Shown here piece after piece: positions 33,609 to 45,880 of a DNA stretch of 64,000 nucleotides. Within the stretch, counting starts at the first letter, position 1; every line of letters begins with the position of its first letter. Under the pieces are notes generated by a model. It had not been told where the DNA came from, did not search any database, and was given only the letters and a program-made list of their open reading frames with translations. Source of the stretch: Acanthamoeba sp. SK_2022b (taxonomy: Eukaryota > Discosea > Longamoebia > Acanthamoebidae); the NCBI GenBank assembly GCA_027943245.1, contig JANDJZ010000011.1:234948-298947 (forward strand), written 5' to 3'. The position numbers were made by a program, and so were the translations under genes.

Positions 33609-35959
33609 TCAGTCAGCGGGCGAGTAGCTCTTGGGTATGATGTCCAGGAGATTCAGAGGTTCGTTGTGTAGGTGGTGGAAAAAGTTACGCCGTCGGGCGT
33701 GCTCCTCCATCAAGGCGCACCGCGGCGGTGCGGCGCTGGTGAACTCTTCTCGTTCGCCTTCGGATTTCTGTACAGCGGGAGTCACGGGGAAGAGGTGTCC
33801 CTCAGTGTTAAAGATGTAGTTTCCCTTGTTGGCGAAGTTGTCCTCATCAAACAGCAGGTAGAGATACTGCACGGGCGGACCGGCAAGACAAGGTCAGCTC
33901 TTACATGTAAGAGGAGGAAGGACTAGTCCAAGATGCATACCTTGAGGGTTTCGCTAATGAAGAAGCTGTCCATCTGATCTTCAATTTGTCTCCCCGTGAC
34001 GTGAGCGATTGCAGCGAAGCCGCACCGAGTACGACAATGCCGCTGGAGGCTCTCCACGATCTCCTTGCCCACCTGCTGATAGTATTCATCTCGCGTAGCG
34101 TAGTAGAGGTACCTGCCATCGTAGACATTTCACATACAACCAAAAAAGTAAATAGAATGAATAAAGAAATACAATAAACGTTCAAGAAAGAAGTCAACCA
34201 GGTGCTCTCAGGAAGCTCTGGTCGTAGTGGGTAGTTGGCCTGGTGGAGCTCTTGAGTGCGGTGCTTGTAAACCTCGGGAATGAAGCCATAATGCTGCCAC
34301 ATGCTGTGGTAGGCAGCAAACATGTGTGTGGCGTTTTCCACATCGCCGGCAAGCACCTGAAAGGAGGGAGGAAGAAGAATTGGAAGGAAGAGGGTGAGAG
34401 AAATACGATGCGAAATGTGATCGAAGTGTTCCCTTACTGGGATCAGAGTTAATGTGTCGCACCATGAGACTAGGGAAGAACGCCTGGAAGGAGTCCACCC
34501 AGTTACGTGAAGGCCGGCCGGTATCCATATCGACATCGATGTACCAGTGGTCATTTTTGACGTATTGCAAGATGGATTGATAAGCCTGTTGCACACATTG
34601 AAGCGCTGGGTCAAGATAGGCATGGCCTTCTACCGTAAGCGTGCCACCATACCTCATCCCACATGTGCCAGTATTTGGGGTCGCCCGACAGGATGTAGTA
34701 CTTGAGCAGGTACTCGTAGAACGAATCGCTGCCACTTCCCACACCGGCACTCGTGACTTGCGGGTCGCGCACCCAGGCTCCTGTACCGCGGTTGATCAGG
34801 CTGCCCACCAAGTTCAATGACGAGCGTTTACCCCAGAAGACGTCCACAGCCCGCTCCGCTGCGCCCTGTAATGACCAGAATGGACCATAGGTCAAAGACG
34901 AGACCGGAGAGACCACTGCGCTTAATCTCTGGGTACCTCAAAGCGAGGATCGCCCGTTAATCGCGAGAGTACGCCAAACTCTAGCAGGAAGGTGGTTCCT
35001 GCAGCCAGATTGATGTATGCATTACCAGACGTCTTGCGGCTGCGGAGGTTGATCTGCCCCCCCCCCAAGAGACAAGTCAACACAGAGCACCGGATGACTG
35101 AGTCGGAAGGAGCAAGCGGCGGGGACCTTGGGTGCGGGTATGTCGGTTTCGGCAAACGCAGAAAGGAGGATCTCGCCCAGCTCCGTCGCCAGCCTGAGCA
35201 GATCGCCGTCGTAATCGGGATAGAGGCCGAGCTCGGGATCCGAGGCAAGCATGTGTCCAGACAGCAAGCCTAGATTACGCCATTCCAACAGAGATCAGCG
35301 TACATGCAGACAAAGATGTGAGCGAGAGAGTGAGTGGGAGCACTAGAGCAAGGAGCACACCTCCAAGAACGCGAATGTTGGCCTCAAATACAGAGACTAC
35401 GACACTTCGCCATACGACGTTGGCCGAGATCCAGTCGACCGACATTTGGAACTGCTCCGCCTCACCCATCACGGCGAGCGTCGATAGAGACTCGATCAGC
35501 GTGAGCGCGTAATTGCCCATGTGGAAGTCCGCCGACTTGCGGCGGTACGGTGCGCAGCTGTGGGGTGCCAGCTGATCTAGCGGCGTGGACACGAGCGTGA
35601 GTGTGAGTTGTTGAAGGTTGGCAAGGGGAGAGGCAGCGAGGCACCTGTGGGGAAGGCGTTTTTCATGTAGCCCGCATAGGCGTGCTGGAACATGTCCCTC
35701 ACCACTCCCCTGCGGAGAAACATCAACGATTTAATCTTGCTCGCTCAATTGGAGACAACGACTAGGAGAACCTCATGTCCAGGGGTGTCAGGTTACTTGC
35801 ATCAAAGTTCGCGTAGTGGGCCGGATCTGAGATGTCAAGTGAGCCAACGTCCGCCCCCTGACTCGACGCGGCAGCGCCAGACCTCATGGCTGGCAACACA
35901 ACCACCACCAAGGTGAGCAGCATGCACACTACGAGCGTTTTGCAACCCCATGTTTGCAT
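33609..35959 (-). CDS. EDEM-type alpha-mannosidase-like protein (GH47)
   Basis: ER-associated degradation lectin or mannosidase that recognises misfolded glycoproteins. It starts at ATG 35959 with a signal anchor or signal peptide (TLVVCMLLTLVVVVL). The family blocks follow in order across short introns: VRDMFQHAYAGYMKNAFP with the downstream HSC, NYALTLIESLSTLAVMG, VFEANIRVLGG, SGNAYINLAAGTTF, GVGSGSDSFYEYLLKYYIL, GDVENATHMFAAYHSMWQ, GFIPE, LRPELPESTW, and finally IEDQMDSFFISETLKYLYLL with HLFPVT. The ETLKYLYLLF and FNTEGHLF blocks are characteristic of EDEM rather than Golgi class I mannosidases. The length (roughly 600 residues) fits EDEM. No KDEL-type tail: the end is IIPKSYSPAD. Confidence 0.9.
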
Positions 35960-36027
35960 CGCGGCCCTTGGCAATCTGTAAATCAGTTTTTATTTCGTTT
36001 TTTCTTCTTGGGTGCTAACACGCGGTG

Positions 36028-37627
36028 TCAGGGCTGCGGTGGGAGGCTGCGGATGCCGTCGGCGAGGACGACAAAAGGCACGGTCTTGCTCTCCTGCGCG
36101 GGGCACTTGTGGAGGTGGGCATAGCGCTGCCCATCGCGCCAGTACAGGATGACGCGATTGGTGCAGGCGTGGCCCCAGCTTTCGCCCAGAGCTGGGATGA
36201 GCTGGTTGTTGCTGTCGCGATCGCCCAACAGTGCGCCGCCTTGTGTTCGTTCCGTGACCTTGGTTGTGACCTGGTTGATCAACACCACCTGAACGCACAC
36301 GACACGCGACAGCACGCCAATAAGCACGCCGCACCACCAGCGGAGATCACAATGAGAGTGGGGCACCTACCGCAAGACGAAACTCGTCGGCCAGAGACAT
36401 GAGTGTTTGGGCCATGCTGGTGAGCACACGAGTACGTGCCATGTAGTCGTCAAAGTCGTGCCGGAAGTGAAACGTGATGCTGTCGATCACTACGAGCTGA
36501 ACCTGAGGTGTGGGGAGTCAACGGCGTCAGATGAGACAGTATCGTTCAGCAATCAGAGGTGAAGGCAGCTCACCGCAGGGTGCTCTTTGATGAAGGCGGG
36601 TAGAGTGTTGAGAAGCGCAATCTGTTCCGCGTAGTCGTGTATCCTATAGTAGTGGATGTGGCGCAGCATGCCCTCCACGGTCAAGGCCGACGCAGCTTGC
36701 ATCTTGTCGGGCTCATTGCTCGCCTGCGTAGAAGCGTAAGCGCTAGCGAAGGACAGAGAGTGGTCGCTCCGTACCTCGGCCTGCTGCTGCAAAAAGTCAA
36801 TGATCGCCTTGGCCATTTCCGTTACCCGCTCCACGACGAAGCTACCTTCTGTGTCTGTGTGCGAGATGGGCATCGTTCAGCATCACCAGGCGCTCAGGTG
36901 GCCTAATAGGAGCGCGGTACCGACATAGATGCAGTGACCTCCCAAACCGCCAAACTCCTTGGGGATTTGTACTGACGTCGAAAGCTGCATTCTGCGCGCA
37001 AGTGTGAGCGACCGCCTCACTCTCCCTCAAGAGCGGTAAGTGCGCACCCAAGCTGTGTCTTGCCGATTCCAGGGACTCCGCCTGATACGCCCACAACAAA
37101 GGAGACAGGTGAGTAGAAAAGACGGTCGCGTGATAGGCGACGGAGATGGCATACAGAACTCGGTAAGTTGGCCCACAGGCACACCCTCGCCGAGCATCTG
37201 GTCGATGTCCTCGCACAGCGTGCGAACAAACTTGTTTTCCGTTTGCGTGATCATCTCAAACGCCGTCTTACCCTCTGCCAGCCCACCTTCAGTAGACGCT
37301 CAGACCCAAGAGGGTGCAGGGTCGTACCGGAAAGTAGAGACCCAGGAGCAGGGCGAGCGCTTTTGTTGTCCTTAATCGTTCGCAGGATGCTCAGAGCGTC
37401 TTCCTGCGTAACTCGCAGCTCTACGGCGCGGCACAAATTGAGCCAAGCCTCGCTCAGATAGGAGTGCCAAAACGAGGGGAACGGGGTGGTGGCCTACCTT
37501 TGGCAAGCTCTACTGGTCGGTAGCCGTCGAAATCGCGTACATCTCGAAAACCTGCTTGCACTATCTTATTCTTGAGGCTGGGTGGCAACGGCAGAGTGGA
37601 AACATCCCGGGCTGGTCTAGCTTGCAT
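36028..37627 (-). CDS. RAD51C: RAD51C recombinase paralogue
   Basis: RecA-fold ATPase of homologous recombination. ATG at 37627 ([20 protein letters not shown]) opens a helix-hairpin-helix-like N-terminal domain ([15 protein letters not shown], then [10 protein letters not shown]). Walker [10 protein letters not shown] lies in a short exon at about 37060-37090, reached by the splice from VPVGQLTE. Next comes the [18 protein letters not shown] block, then [28 protein letters not shown], Walker [32 protein letters not shown] and the end block [19 protein letters not shown]. The GGLGG-DTEGSF and [10 protein letters not shown] blocks match RAD51C better than RAD51 or DMC1, which lack that HxYYxR signature. 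The protein ends soon after [12 protein letters not shown], without a long tail. Confidence 0.88.
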
Positions 37628-37742
37628 CTTTACTGTTAGATTTGCGCTAGCTTTTGCAAAAGAAAAAAGGGAACAATGAATGTTGCATTTCTTGGAAGAA
37701 AAACTATTTTTTTTTCATAAATACAATACGGAAACGGTTACA

Positions 37743-40700
37743 TTACAGGTCGAGGTCGCCCAAGTCTTCATCGGCAATGTTCTTGCCCTCTCCGTCGAGA
37801 TCGCCCATCTCCTTCAGCACGTAGTTGAGAGCGTGGACAATGTCCTCGTCCCCGCCGTCCTCTCGCAATGCTTGCTCCACCATGGGCAGGTTGTTGACGA
37901 TGATTGAATGCAGCTTGATAAGCGCATCGTTCTTGGCCCGGAGGGGCACCTGCCAAGGGGAAGCCTGTAGTCAGCACAAACACGACCGCGCAAACGCTTC
38001 TCGAGGGAGAGAGTACCTCGCTGTCGACGAGCTTGCCCTTGCCGGCCTCCTCAACGATGCGGCTGTAGAAGAGCTCGAGCATCGGCTTGTTGGTTACGAT
38101 GAACGCGTTCAGTTGCTCCATGTACTGCTCCTTCGCGCCCGGCAACGTGTCGTTGGCCAGGTTCTGCAGCACCTTGGATACGAGGATCAGCTGTCGCTGT
38201 GCCACCATGTGCGCTGGATCGTCGAGCAGGCCATAGGCCTGAGGAGCCAGCAGGGCCGGGCAGACTAGACGGAGGAAGTAGAACGCGCCAATGGCTCGGA
38301 ACTTGGGCGACTCGCCGAACCGCTGCCCCACCTGCAGGCATACGCGAGGTTAGACCACCCACACCACACCACGCAGCGGAAGAGCACGAAGGAAGCGAAG
38401 GGGGGGGGAAGCGATCGAACCTCCTCGTGAACGTGTTCTATGATCATTCGCAGTTGGCGGGGAATGTTCTTCTGGCTCGCCGTGATAAGCTTGAACATCT
38501 TTTGAGCGATCAGCCACAGCTCCAGCGTGTTGATCGTCACGTCCGATGCGTCGTCGAGTTTCTGCGCGGGCGTACGCACCCGTCAGAAAACTATTCATCG
38601 AGCAAGACTGAGCTGTGGGCGTTACCTCGGGATCCAGCTCCATGCTGGACATGCCCAAAATGTCCATCGAGATGGAGGAATAGGCCGCCTCCTCGTCGTC
38701 GGTGTCCAGTCGATACTTGCCGACCCTGGACCCCTGTGGACGGAACCACTGCTGATTCGAACTGGAGCCCTTTTCTGCAAGGAGGCGCAAGGCGTCATGA
38801 GCGTCATGAGCGTCATGGAATGAGCGGCGAGCGGCGAGAGGTGGGCGAACCTGACTCGGTCTCGGGGAACGTCTCGTTGGCGTTGTCGTTGAGCGAGTGG
38901 ACAGAGAGCACAAGCACATGCCACAAGTATTTGAGACCGATCATCTTCATGTAGTGGGAGAAGAGCTTGGTGGCGTTGCTGTTGGACCGGAAGAGGGTGC
39001 CCTCGTCGTTAGCCTCGGCAACCTCCCACGAGATGCAGCCGGCGATGAAGTTAAAGCCCTTGCCGTGGGCATCCAACACGCGCAGCAGCGATCGGCACGC
39101 CTGGTGCGTCAAGCAGCCAACCGGTGAGCACCGGGTCACAGCACTCCTACGAAAATACCAGGCGAGCACACGTACCACGTCCAAGTCGCCGTGCTTTGCG
39201 CTCTGGAGAATGGCATGCGGCAAGCGCAGGTCGGGCGCGATGATGAGTCGCTCCAGGGTAAGGTAGTGCTGAAGAGACGTAAGGTCAGCGTAAAAGAAGC
39301 GGCAAGAAACACGAGAGGCTCGGTTGTACGTCAGCTTGCCGCTTGGGAATGACAACGTCGTCCTTGACATCGCCGTAGGCGATTTGGGCATAGTCGGGTT
39401 GTTTGAGCTTGCGGTAGGGAGAGCGGCCTCGCTTCCAGCCCCACCCGAGGGCCGTCATTACCAGCATCAGACAGCACAGCGCCAGGAGCCCGCCGCCGCC
39501 ACCCGCCGCCGCCGCGATGATCGTGATGTTGGTTGAATCAGATGAGCTGTCCCTAATCGCACAGGCCGCGGAAAGCAGAGGCGCCGGTGAGACCGAAACG
39601 ACATGTACGACCTGGTCGGCAAATGAGAGGGCGCGTACCCTCCGCCGCCGCCGCCTCCTCCTCCTGGAGGCGTGACTGGAGCAGCGTTGACGCGGATGGT
39701 GAAGTTGTTACTGACGACGGAGCCTCCGCCGTTGTAGATTACGCATCGCACCACTGTGTTGTTGCCTTCCGCGGTGCCGTTAACCTGCAGCGTATTGCTC
39801 GTGGCACCATCGATGTCTTGAAAGTCACTGACGAGGTCGCGCTTCTCCATCCAGAACGACTTCAACCGGGGAAAGTGTGCGACGGGTGAGCACGCTCTAA
39901 GGTATGTGAAGGGTAAAGGTAAAGGTAGAGGGTGGCGTGTACATGGTCTTCATAGCGCTTTACTGCCTCGGTAGAGTTGGTTGTTGAGTTAGTAGTGGTG
40001 TTAACCTCCGTCGTCACTAGTCGCTGCCATTGAAACGAAGGCGGCGGTATCGCGGATGCGGTGACGGAGATAGGATAGTTGACCGCTCCCTCTGATACAT
40101 CGTGCGTTCAACAAGTGAGCCAACACACACAAAAGCATACACAAGTTGCCAGGCCTCTCCTCTCCGACACAAGTGAGCCTCTCACGAACCGGGAATGACC
40201 ACTTCCGGCTGTTGGGGCTCGGTTTCGAGGACGGGGAAGCTGGCCGTGACAAAGGCAGAGATGACGATCTCGTTCGCAATCTCTCCGTCAGACACGCACA
40301 ACCTGATCTGGTAAGAATCCATCGCACACCGAGGGTATGTGAGGTACGCCTACGAAGACTGCAGTACTCTAAAAGAGGAGTGGAACGGAAATAGGGACGC
40401 CCATACCGAGAAGGATCCAACACCCAGGAGATTGAACAAGGTGGACTGGCCAGTTGAGTCGGTCGTGTCGACGATGCCGCACTTGGTGCTGAGCGTCTGC
40501 CAGCTGTAGCCGTACTCCGCAGGGTCGCTTCCCGTTGCGCCGGAGTAGGCCTTCTTGCTATCCGTCACACCGGCGAGGGCGGTAAAGTTGGTAAGCGCAG
40601 GGGCGCTCAGCGACGAAGAGTACGATTGGCCATCGATATCTGTGCGCGTGAGCATTAGCCGAGGAGCTCGCCACTCGTTCAAAGACTGAAGAAGTCGGAG

Positions 40701-42093
40701 GATGTACTGAGTGTCAGTTGGGGTTGGTCGTTGGGAGCTTGGGGAGCCCGGAGCGCGGCGAGCTCGGTAGACGTGAGAGCGTGATCGTACACTTTAATCT
40801 GCGGCGCGGTCACAAAATACGTTGTACATGTCAAGAATGCGTGACGGTGTGCAGAGTGAGGGAAGGCCCGAGAGGGGCGGCTGCATACCTCGTCGATGGT
40901 GCCGGGCCACGAATCGCCAAACACCAAGTCGGTCGAAGTGGTTTCGGTGAACACACTGCTGGAGGCCGAACACTGCCCAGAAAGTCCATGACACGAGCAC
41001 GTAAATGGTAAGAGCGATATCGCCACCAACTATGACCGATTCTTCTGAGGCAGCTGCCCTCGCACCTTGGGGCTCCCATTGATGTACACACAGAGGTTCG
41101 TAGAATCGTAGATGGCTGCGATGTGGTAAGCCTGGCCCGAGTTGAAGGGATCGTTGATGGCAACTGAGACCGAGCGCTGCGCGTTGAAGGTGTAGGTAGC
41201 AGTGAACTGCACACAAGAAAAGCCAAAGTGAGAATTGTGTGAGATGCCGATTGATTCCGCACGCCATGCAAACCTACCGTTCTCGTGCAGAGGCCGCCAA
41301 GGAGGAGACAAGAGACCTTGTAGTTGATATCGATCATGCCCGTCTTCCGAACCAGTGAATAAGTGCCCTGGCTGGTGCTTGAGATGGTGGTCCACAGGCT
41401 GACCGAGAGCTGTGAACTGTTTGGTAGGTCCATCACGAGAAAAAAACGTGTAACAACAAGAGTTTAGTAACAGCCCGTGTCCAAAGGGAGCCATCGCATT
41501 GTTTGGAACTCAGCCTTTGTTGAGCGAAACAAGCGAAGCCACGGTACCTGTCGGTGCCCTGGAATATCTTGATTGTCCTTGCATCTAAAGGAGCACGAAT
41601 AAACGTGGTTAGAGCAATTTAGTGCTCCGTTAACAGGAAAGGAGTTGTCGTACTGAAGGTGGCGCCGCTGGACAGGCAGTCATTGAATTTGCAGTTGGTA
41701 GATGTGGTGGAGCCCGTCACCGAACCCACTGCAGTGACGGATCAAATGTTGAGTTAACAGATTTCTTCGAATCTTCCGTCAAAGATGCGAGAGGGAGCTG
41801 TACGAGGCACCACGTTGGGGCAGTAGCCACTCAGACCACCCAACTGGCCAGCTGCACAACGCGCGCGTCGCGGTCAGGGTCAAGTCAATCGCGATTGCAC
41901 AAAAAGAAAAAGCGTCGCGTGGGCAACCGGTGAAACAACGAAGGCGACAAAACCACGACCACGAAGAAAGAGAAGGGGAGGAGCACGCACAGTCGAGGCT
42001 ATAGTAGGCGGAGAGGACGGCATGAGAGAAGGCGGGGAGGAGAGCAAGAACGCATAGAAGAGAAAACCAGAAAGAAGAACCCGAGCGGAGCAT
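37743..42093 (-). CDS. Receptor-like protein with LamG/Ig ectodomain and cytoplasmic RasGAP domain
   Basis: Signal peptide at ATG 42093 (FWFSLLCVLALLPAFSHA). A LamG/concanavalin-like domain covers about 41450-40720 (SVSLWTTISSTSQGTYSLV, AYHIAAIYDSTNLCVYINGS, IKVYDHALTSTELAALRA). Then comes a PKD/REJ-like region (about 40680-40190, YGYSWQTL, QIRLCVSDGE) and an Ig-like region (about 40080-39670, SFQWQR, NTVVRCVIYN). A Gly-rich linker precedes one membrane span (LLALCCLMLVMTALGWGW, about 39500-39430) with a basic stop-transfer KRGRSPYRK. The cytosolic part is a RasGAP domain (about 39280-37950: GTLFRSNSNATKLFSHYMK, FLRLVCPALLAP) that would speed GTP hydrolysis on Ras-type proteins, followed by an acidic tail. 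Frames join across all visible introns, but the whole-gene model rests on my splice reading. Confidence 0.75.
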
Positions 42094-42554
42094 TGGTTCG
42101 TGGAGGAGGCGGCAAGAGGAGCAGGGGAGCTCTTCTTGATGCCTTCGTGCGGCGGTGTTTGCTTCCGCCTTTCGTGCGCTTTGTGGGAATGGACAACACC
42201 AGAAGGTTTGAGTAGGAGCACCAGACCACGAGTTTAGTTTGCATTCGTGTACTCCGGTCATGTCATCTAGGCTCCGGCCGTCGATTGGCTCCGAATACGC
42301 GGCACCACGTATGTGGGGGCCAGAATCACTTTTCATCACCCCTTCATTATCGCGGCACGTGTCGTTTACATATGCCACAATTGGTCGGACATTGTATTTT
42401 CAACGGTGCAACCAGTGAGGGCGCAACCATTGCGGCCGCGGAAGGCCAATTACCAGCTGGCGGCTTGCTACTGTTGGGGTCTGTCAAATGTTGTACACTC
42501 GCCTCGTGTTCTCCCTGTTTCCGTAACAGCGGTCGGCACGCCCAACTTAGTAGC
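42094..42554. other. Intergenic: promoter of RasGAP receptor, 3' end of TatD gene
   Basis: Holds the upstream region of the receptor gene (minus strand) and the downstream region of the TatD gene (minus strand). No ORF or RNA gene is supported; a few hundred bases of ordinary-looking mixed-composition DNA. Confidence 0.4.
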
Positions 42555-44042
42555 TTACGCGGCAACGTCCCGCACCTTCCTTCGGTCGTACCTGATAGTC
42601 GCGTACACCTCCTCAAGCGGTTTGTCCTTGAGCTGGGCTATCTGCTCTGCGATGAAGGGCACCAACCCCGGGTGGCAAGCGCTGGTCTTGCCTCCTCCGA
42701 CGTTCTTGGGCGCCATGTACGGTCCGTCCGTTTCCTGGAGCACAAACACCGTTAGACCAAGAGCGGCCAAGTGGGTGGAGAACGCACCAGAAGGATTCGG
42801 TCCAGGGGGATCACTCGTGCGGCTTCGCGCAGCCGCTCCGTGTCAGAGAAGGTCAACAACCCCGTGAAGCCAAAGTAGGCATTGGGGAACTCGTCCATCA
42901 GCCTATTGGCCAGTGATCAGAAGCATCAATGTTGCGCAGGACCGAGTGCCGACGGCATACCGTTTGGCCTGCCTTGGCGTGTCGGTGAAGCAGTGGATCT
43001 ATGCAAGGGAGAAAAAGAGCGCGGTGGAGTGATCAGGTCCATAGAGATCGCAGCAGGAGCAGTGTACACAGGCGTACGTGCACGTGCCACTCCTTGGGCA
43101 TGTTTTCCTTGAGGATAGCGATGGTGTCGTCCTCTGCCTTCCTGCTGTGCACCACCAGCGGTTTGCCGACCTCAACAGCCTTGACGATCTGCTGAGCAAA
43201 CACTCTGCGCTGTACATCAGGTGGCGAATTGTTCTTGGCGTAGTCCAGCCCGCACTCTCCCCACGCCACTGTCCAAGCAATGCGTGAATCCACATGCAAG
43301 CATCACCCTGCCCTAACGTCACACGTGTGCCAAGATGGGTGATCACCTGCTTTGGGGTGCTGCAGACATGAGATGATCTTCTCCTCAATGTCAGCGGTGT
43401 AGTACTTAGCGTTGTGTGGGTGCATGCCAAATATGCCATACACCTCTTTGTTCTCTAGCAACCCCTCCCTGCAGGGAGCTTCAGTTACTCGGCACCAAAC
43501 ACAGCAGCAAGGCCACCACGGAGACGTGACATTACCAGGTGCTGAAGGAGGGCGAGAAGGCAGCAGGGTCGCTGAACACGCATATGCACCCACCGTAGTT
43601 GGCTGGCATCCCCACACGGGCCTATCGCACTCAATGACACATCAGCCACGAACAATCACGCGAGGGTGGTGGGGGCCACCTTGTAATCATTGTAGGATCT
43701 GAATCGTAGTCGTTCCAAGATTTCGTCCATGTGGCAATGACTATCAATGTACGGGGGCATAGGCTGGTCTGAGGCGGTAAGTACAGGAGGCACCAGAGAA
43801 CGTTTGCCGCCGCGGTTCCCTCCACGCAGTTGGCCTACGTCTCCTCTGTGCTGATTGTAGGCTCGTCCTCCACCGCCCCGCTCACCCCGTCCTCGGCCAC
43901 GCTCGCCCCTGCCGCGACCACCTGGTGTGCCTCTCCCCCTTGGCCTCTGTTGCTGGCCACCTAGTTCGGCATTCACATGAGCCTCGATTGCCTCAACAGG
44001 GAACGTGCGACCACACAGGGGACACTCGGCCTGTGCGTCCAT
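42555..44042 (-). CDS. TatD-family metal-dependent DNase with N-terminal zinc-finger and RGG region
   Basis: TatD nucleases are Mg/Mn-dependent 3'-5' exonucleases with a TIM-barrel fold. All metal ligands are visible: DSHCHMD (HxH), VAWGECGLDY (Glu), VVHSRKAEDD (His), the IHCFTDTP motif on the next exon (His) and ETDGPYMAP (Asp). Before the nuclease lies CPLCGRTFPVEAIEAHVN, a UBZ4/Rad18-like zinc-finger start whose final Cys is missing, and an RG/RGG-rich stretch of about 60 residues typical of nucleic-acid binding. Start chosen at ATG 44042 because the zinc-finger follows directly; the upstream frame is poly-Lys from a T-run. The last exon ends VRDVAA with stop TAA. Confidence 0.85.
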
Positions 44043-45215
44043 CTTGCCCCCAATAAGGCTTCGCTGTTCTTTCTTTTTTTTTCTTTTTTTTTTTTTTTTT
44101 GCACTCCGTAGACAACCGGTGGCCAGCAAATGAGGTGAAGTCAGTTCAGGGTCTGTCAGCACAACTGCCATCAGCTCCATGGGCCCAGCACATCTTCCAT
44201 TTGATATATCTTTACTTTCCTTTTTCCACATCTATTATTTGATGGGCCAGGAATAATCATGCATTTTCCTCTGTGGTCAAGGCAATGACCACCTTCCTTT
44301 TCCTCTGCTGCTTTATGATTACCTTCTTGCAGGCCAAGTATTGAGTTATGTGTGTTTCTAATTAGATGAATGTCATCTATGAGTGGAAGTGTATCTGGAT
44401 TATGATGAGCAGTCACTTTTTTATCAACATACCTTTGGTTCTTCAAAAAAAGTAACAATGAATGTTTTGTACCTGACAATGTATGATATGTGTTTAAATT
44501 GTTGGAACTCGTCCAAACATTCCAAAAGTAATTTCAGCTCCTTGGTGCAAATTGAAACAGTGGCAAAATGTTATGGTGTTGAGTAAAAAACATAATGAGA
44601 AGAACTGTTTTTCACAAACACTTTTAAGGTGGTCAAGTGAAAAAATCTGATGGTTATAGTGGAAGGCCCAAAAAGATCAGTGCTCTGCACCCTTCCACAA
44701 TTCCAAAATGATCCCAGACCCAACCTAAACTGAACACCCTGATTACTTCCCAACACCCTATAGGCATTGATCCCTGATTGTTTTGCTGTTCTCTTTTGTG
44801 TGCCTCTGATTTTAACTCACCCATATTCAGTATTGCCACTGAGTTAGTTTTCTGCACTCTTCATACCTCTTACTTCGCATTGGAAGTTCACAGCTAGCAG
44901 ATGTATTCAGAGGTTTCTCTCCCTTCCTTTTTTATCTTAGCATTACAACACCATCTAAATGACAACAGGGATGCCCACCCCAGCTGGTTTTGTTAAACCA
45001 TCAGTAAATTTAACTTTGTTTTCACATCACAAAAAAATGACCCACCATTTACTGCATTGTGATAAACACTAAAAAATGACGAACTATCTTGGTGAATGCC
45101 CACGGCAAGCACCGCAGGCCGAATGGCATCATGCAGTAATGGAACCAGCGGCGCCCAACTTGAAAGCCCAGCAGCGCCCTCGTCTCCTCATGACTAGTGT
45201 TTATGTGCCTCAAGC
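44043..45215. other. AT-rich repeat region without a gene
   Basis: Begins with a T-run (about 44077-44100), then about 1 kb of AT-rich sequence very unlike the neighbours. It shares segments with 28240-28629: the 44450 region (AAAAAAGTAACAATGA) recurs at about 28264, GTTTCTCTCCCTTC near 44912 recurs near 28554, and 45006-45053 is an inverted relative of 28434-28481. A 102-codon ORF on the minus strand (44171-44479) has no recognisable features. Interpreted as an old insertion. Confidence 0.6.
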
Positions 45216-45880
45216 ATGCTTCGTTCCTACCAGTGGTGGGAGGACTTTGACGTGTTTGTCCAGGGGCTTCCAGGAGCTGGCGACCTCAAGTTGCCTACAT
45301 GTGTGGCCTTGTTCATGGTGGAACTGCATGGTGCACGATGTGGAGGCGCGGCCTGGGTGGCAGCGTGCGTGGTGGCGTTCCGCGAGGTGGCCGGCAGGCC
45401 CAGTCTGCTGGCCGACTGGCGGCTGGGCCTGGTGCTGGATGCAGTGGAGCGGGACTGGGCCGAGCAGACAGAGCACCATGTCAGGGACCCCTTCCCGGTG
45501 GAAGCGCTACGAGTGTGGGTCAGGGAGCATGATGGGCGATGGACGTGGCAGGTGGCCAGGGACGCGGCAGTGGTGGCTGTGGGCCTATGGGCGATGCGGC
45601 AAGCGAGCAAGCTGGCAGCGCTGCATTGGGAAGATGTGTCACTCCTCCCAGTGGGTGGGTGCGGCTGCATATTCGCTGGAGCAAGACCGACCAAGCAGGC
45701 AGGGGACTAGACGTGTTCATCGAGCCGATGGGCGGGGCCTGCTGCCCGGTGCGCCTGCTGGACGTGTACGGTGGCTTCGTGGCGCCTAGAGCGGGCCTAG
45801 TGTTCCATACAGCAGCAGGGGTGGCTCTGTCGTCCAGCGCGATCAGCTCCCTCGCGGCGGTGGGCATCAAGGTGGGATAG
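45216..45880 (+). pseudogene. Tyrosine-recombinase fragment (DIRS/Crypton-like integrase)
   Basis: Two overlapping frames (45216-45710 and 45539-45880) read as one recombinase with a single frameshift near the G-run at about 45650. The core-binding domain is followed by RDAAVVAVGLWAMRQASKLAAL (split here: R at AMRQ is the expected catalytic Arg) and WEDV, then RLHIRWSKTDQAGRGLDVFI, CCPVRLLDVY. SKTDQ and CPVxLL are typical of eukaryotic YR transposons. The fragment stops at SSSAISS-LAAVGIKVG, before the H-x-x-R and Tyr region, so it is truncated and dead. RQASK where R-R-A-S-E is common fits two CpG to CpA changes. The GC-rich fragment is embedded next to the AT-rich repeat and ends about 115 bases before the TBC gene. 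Confidence 0.65.

Noticed and set aside
44171..44479. 102-codon minus-strand frame in the AT-rich region
   Set aside because: No family features, no introns linking it to anything, and it lies in repeat-derived DNA.
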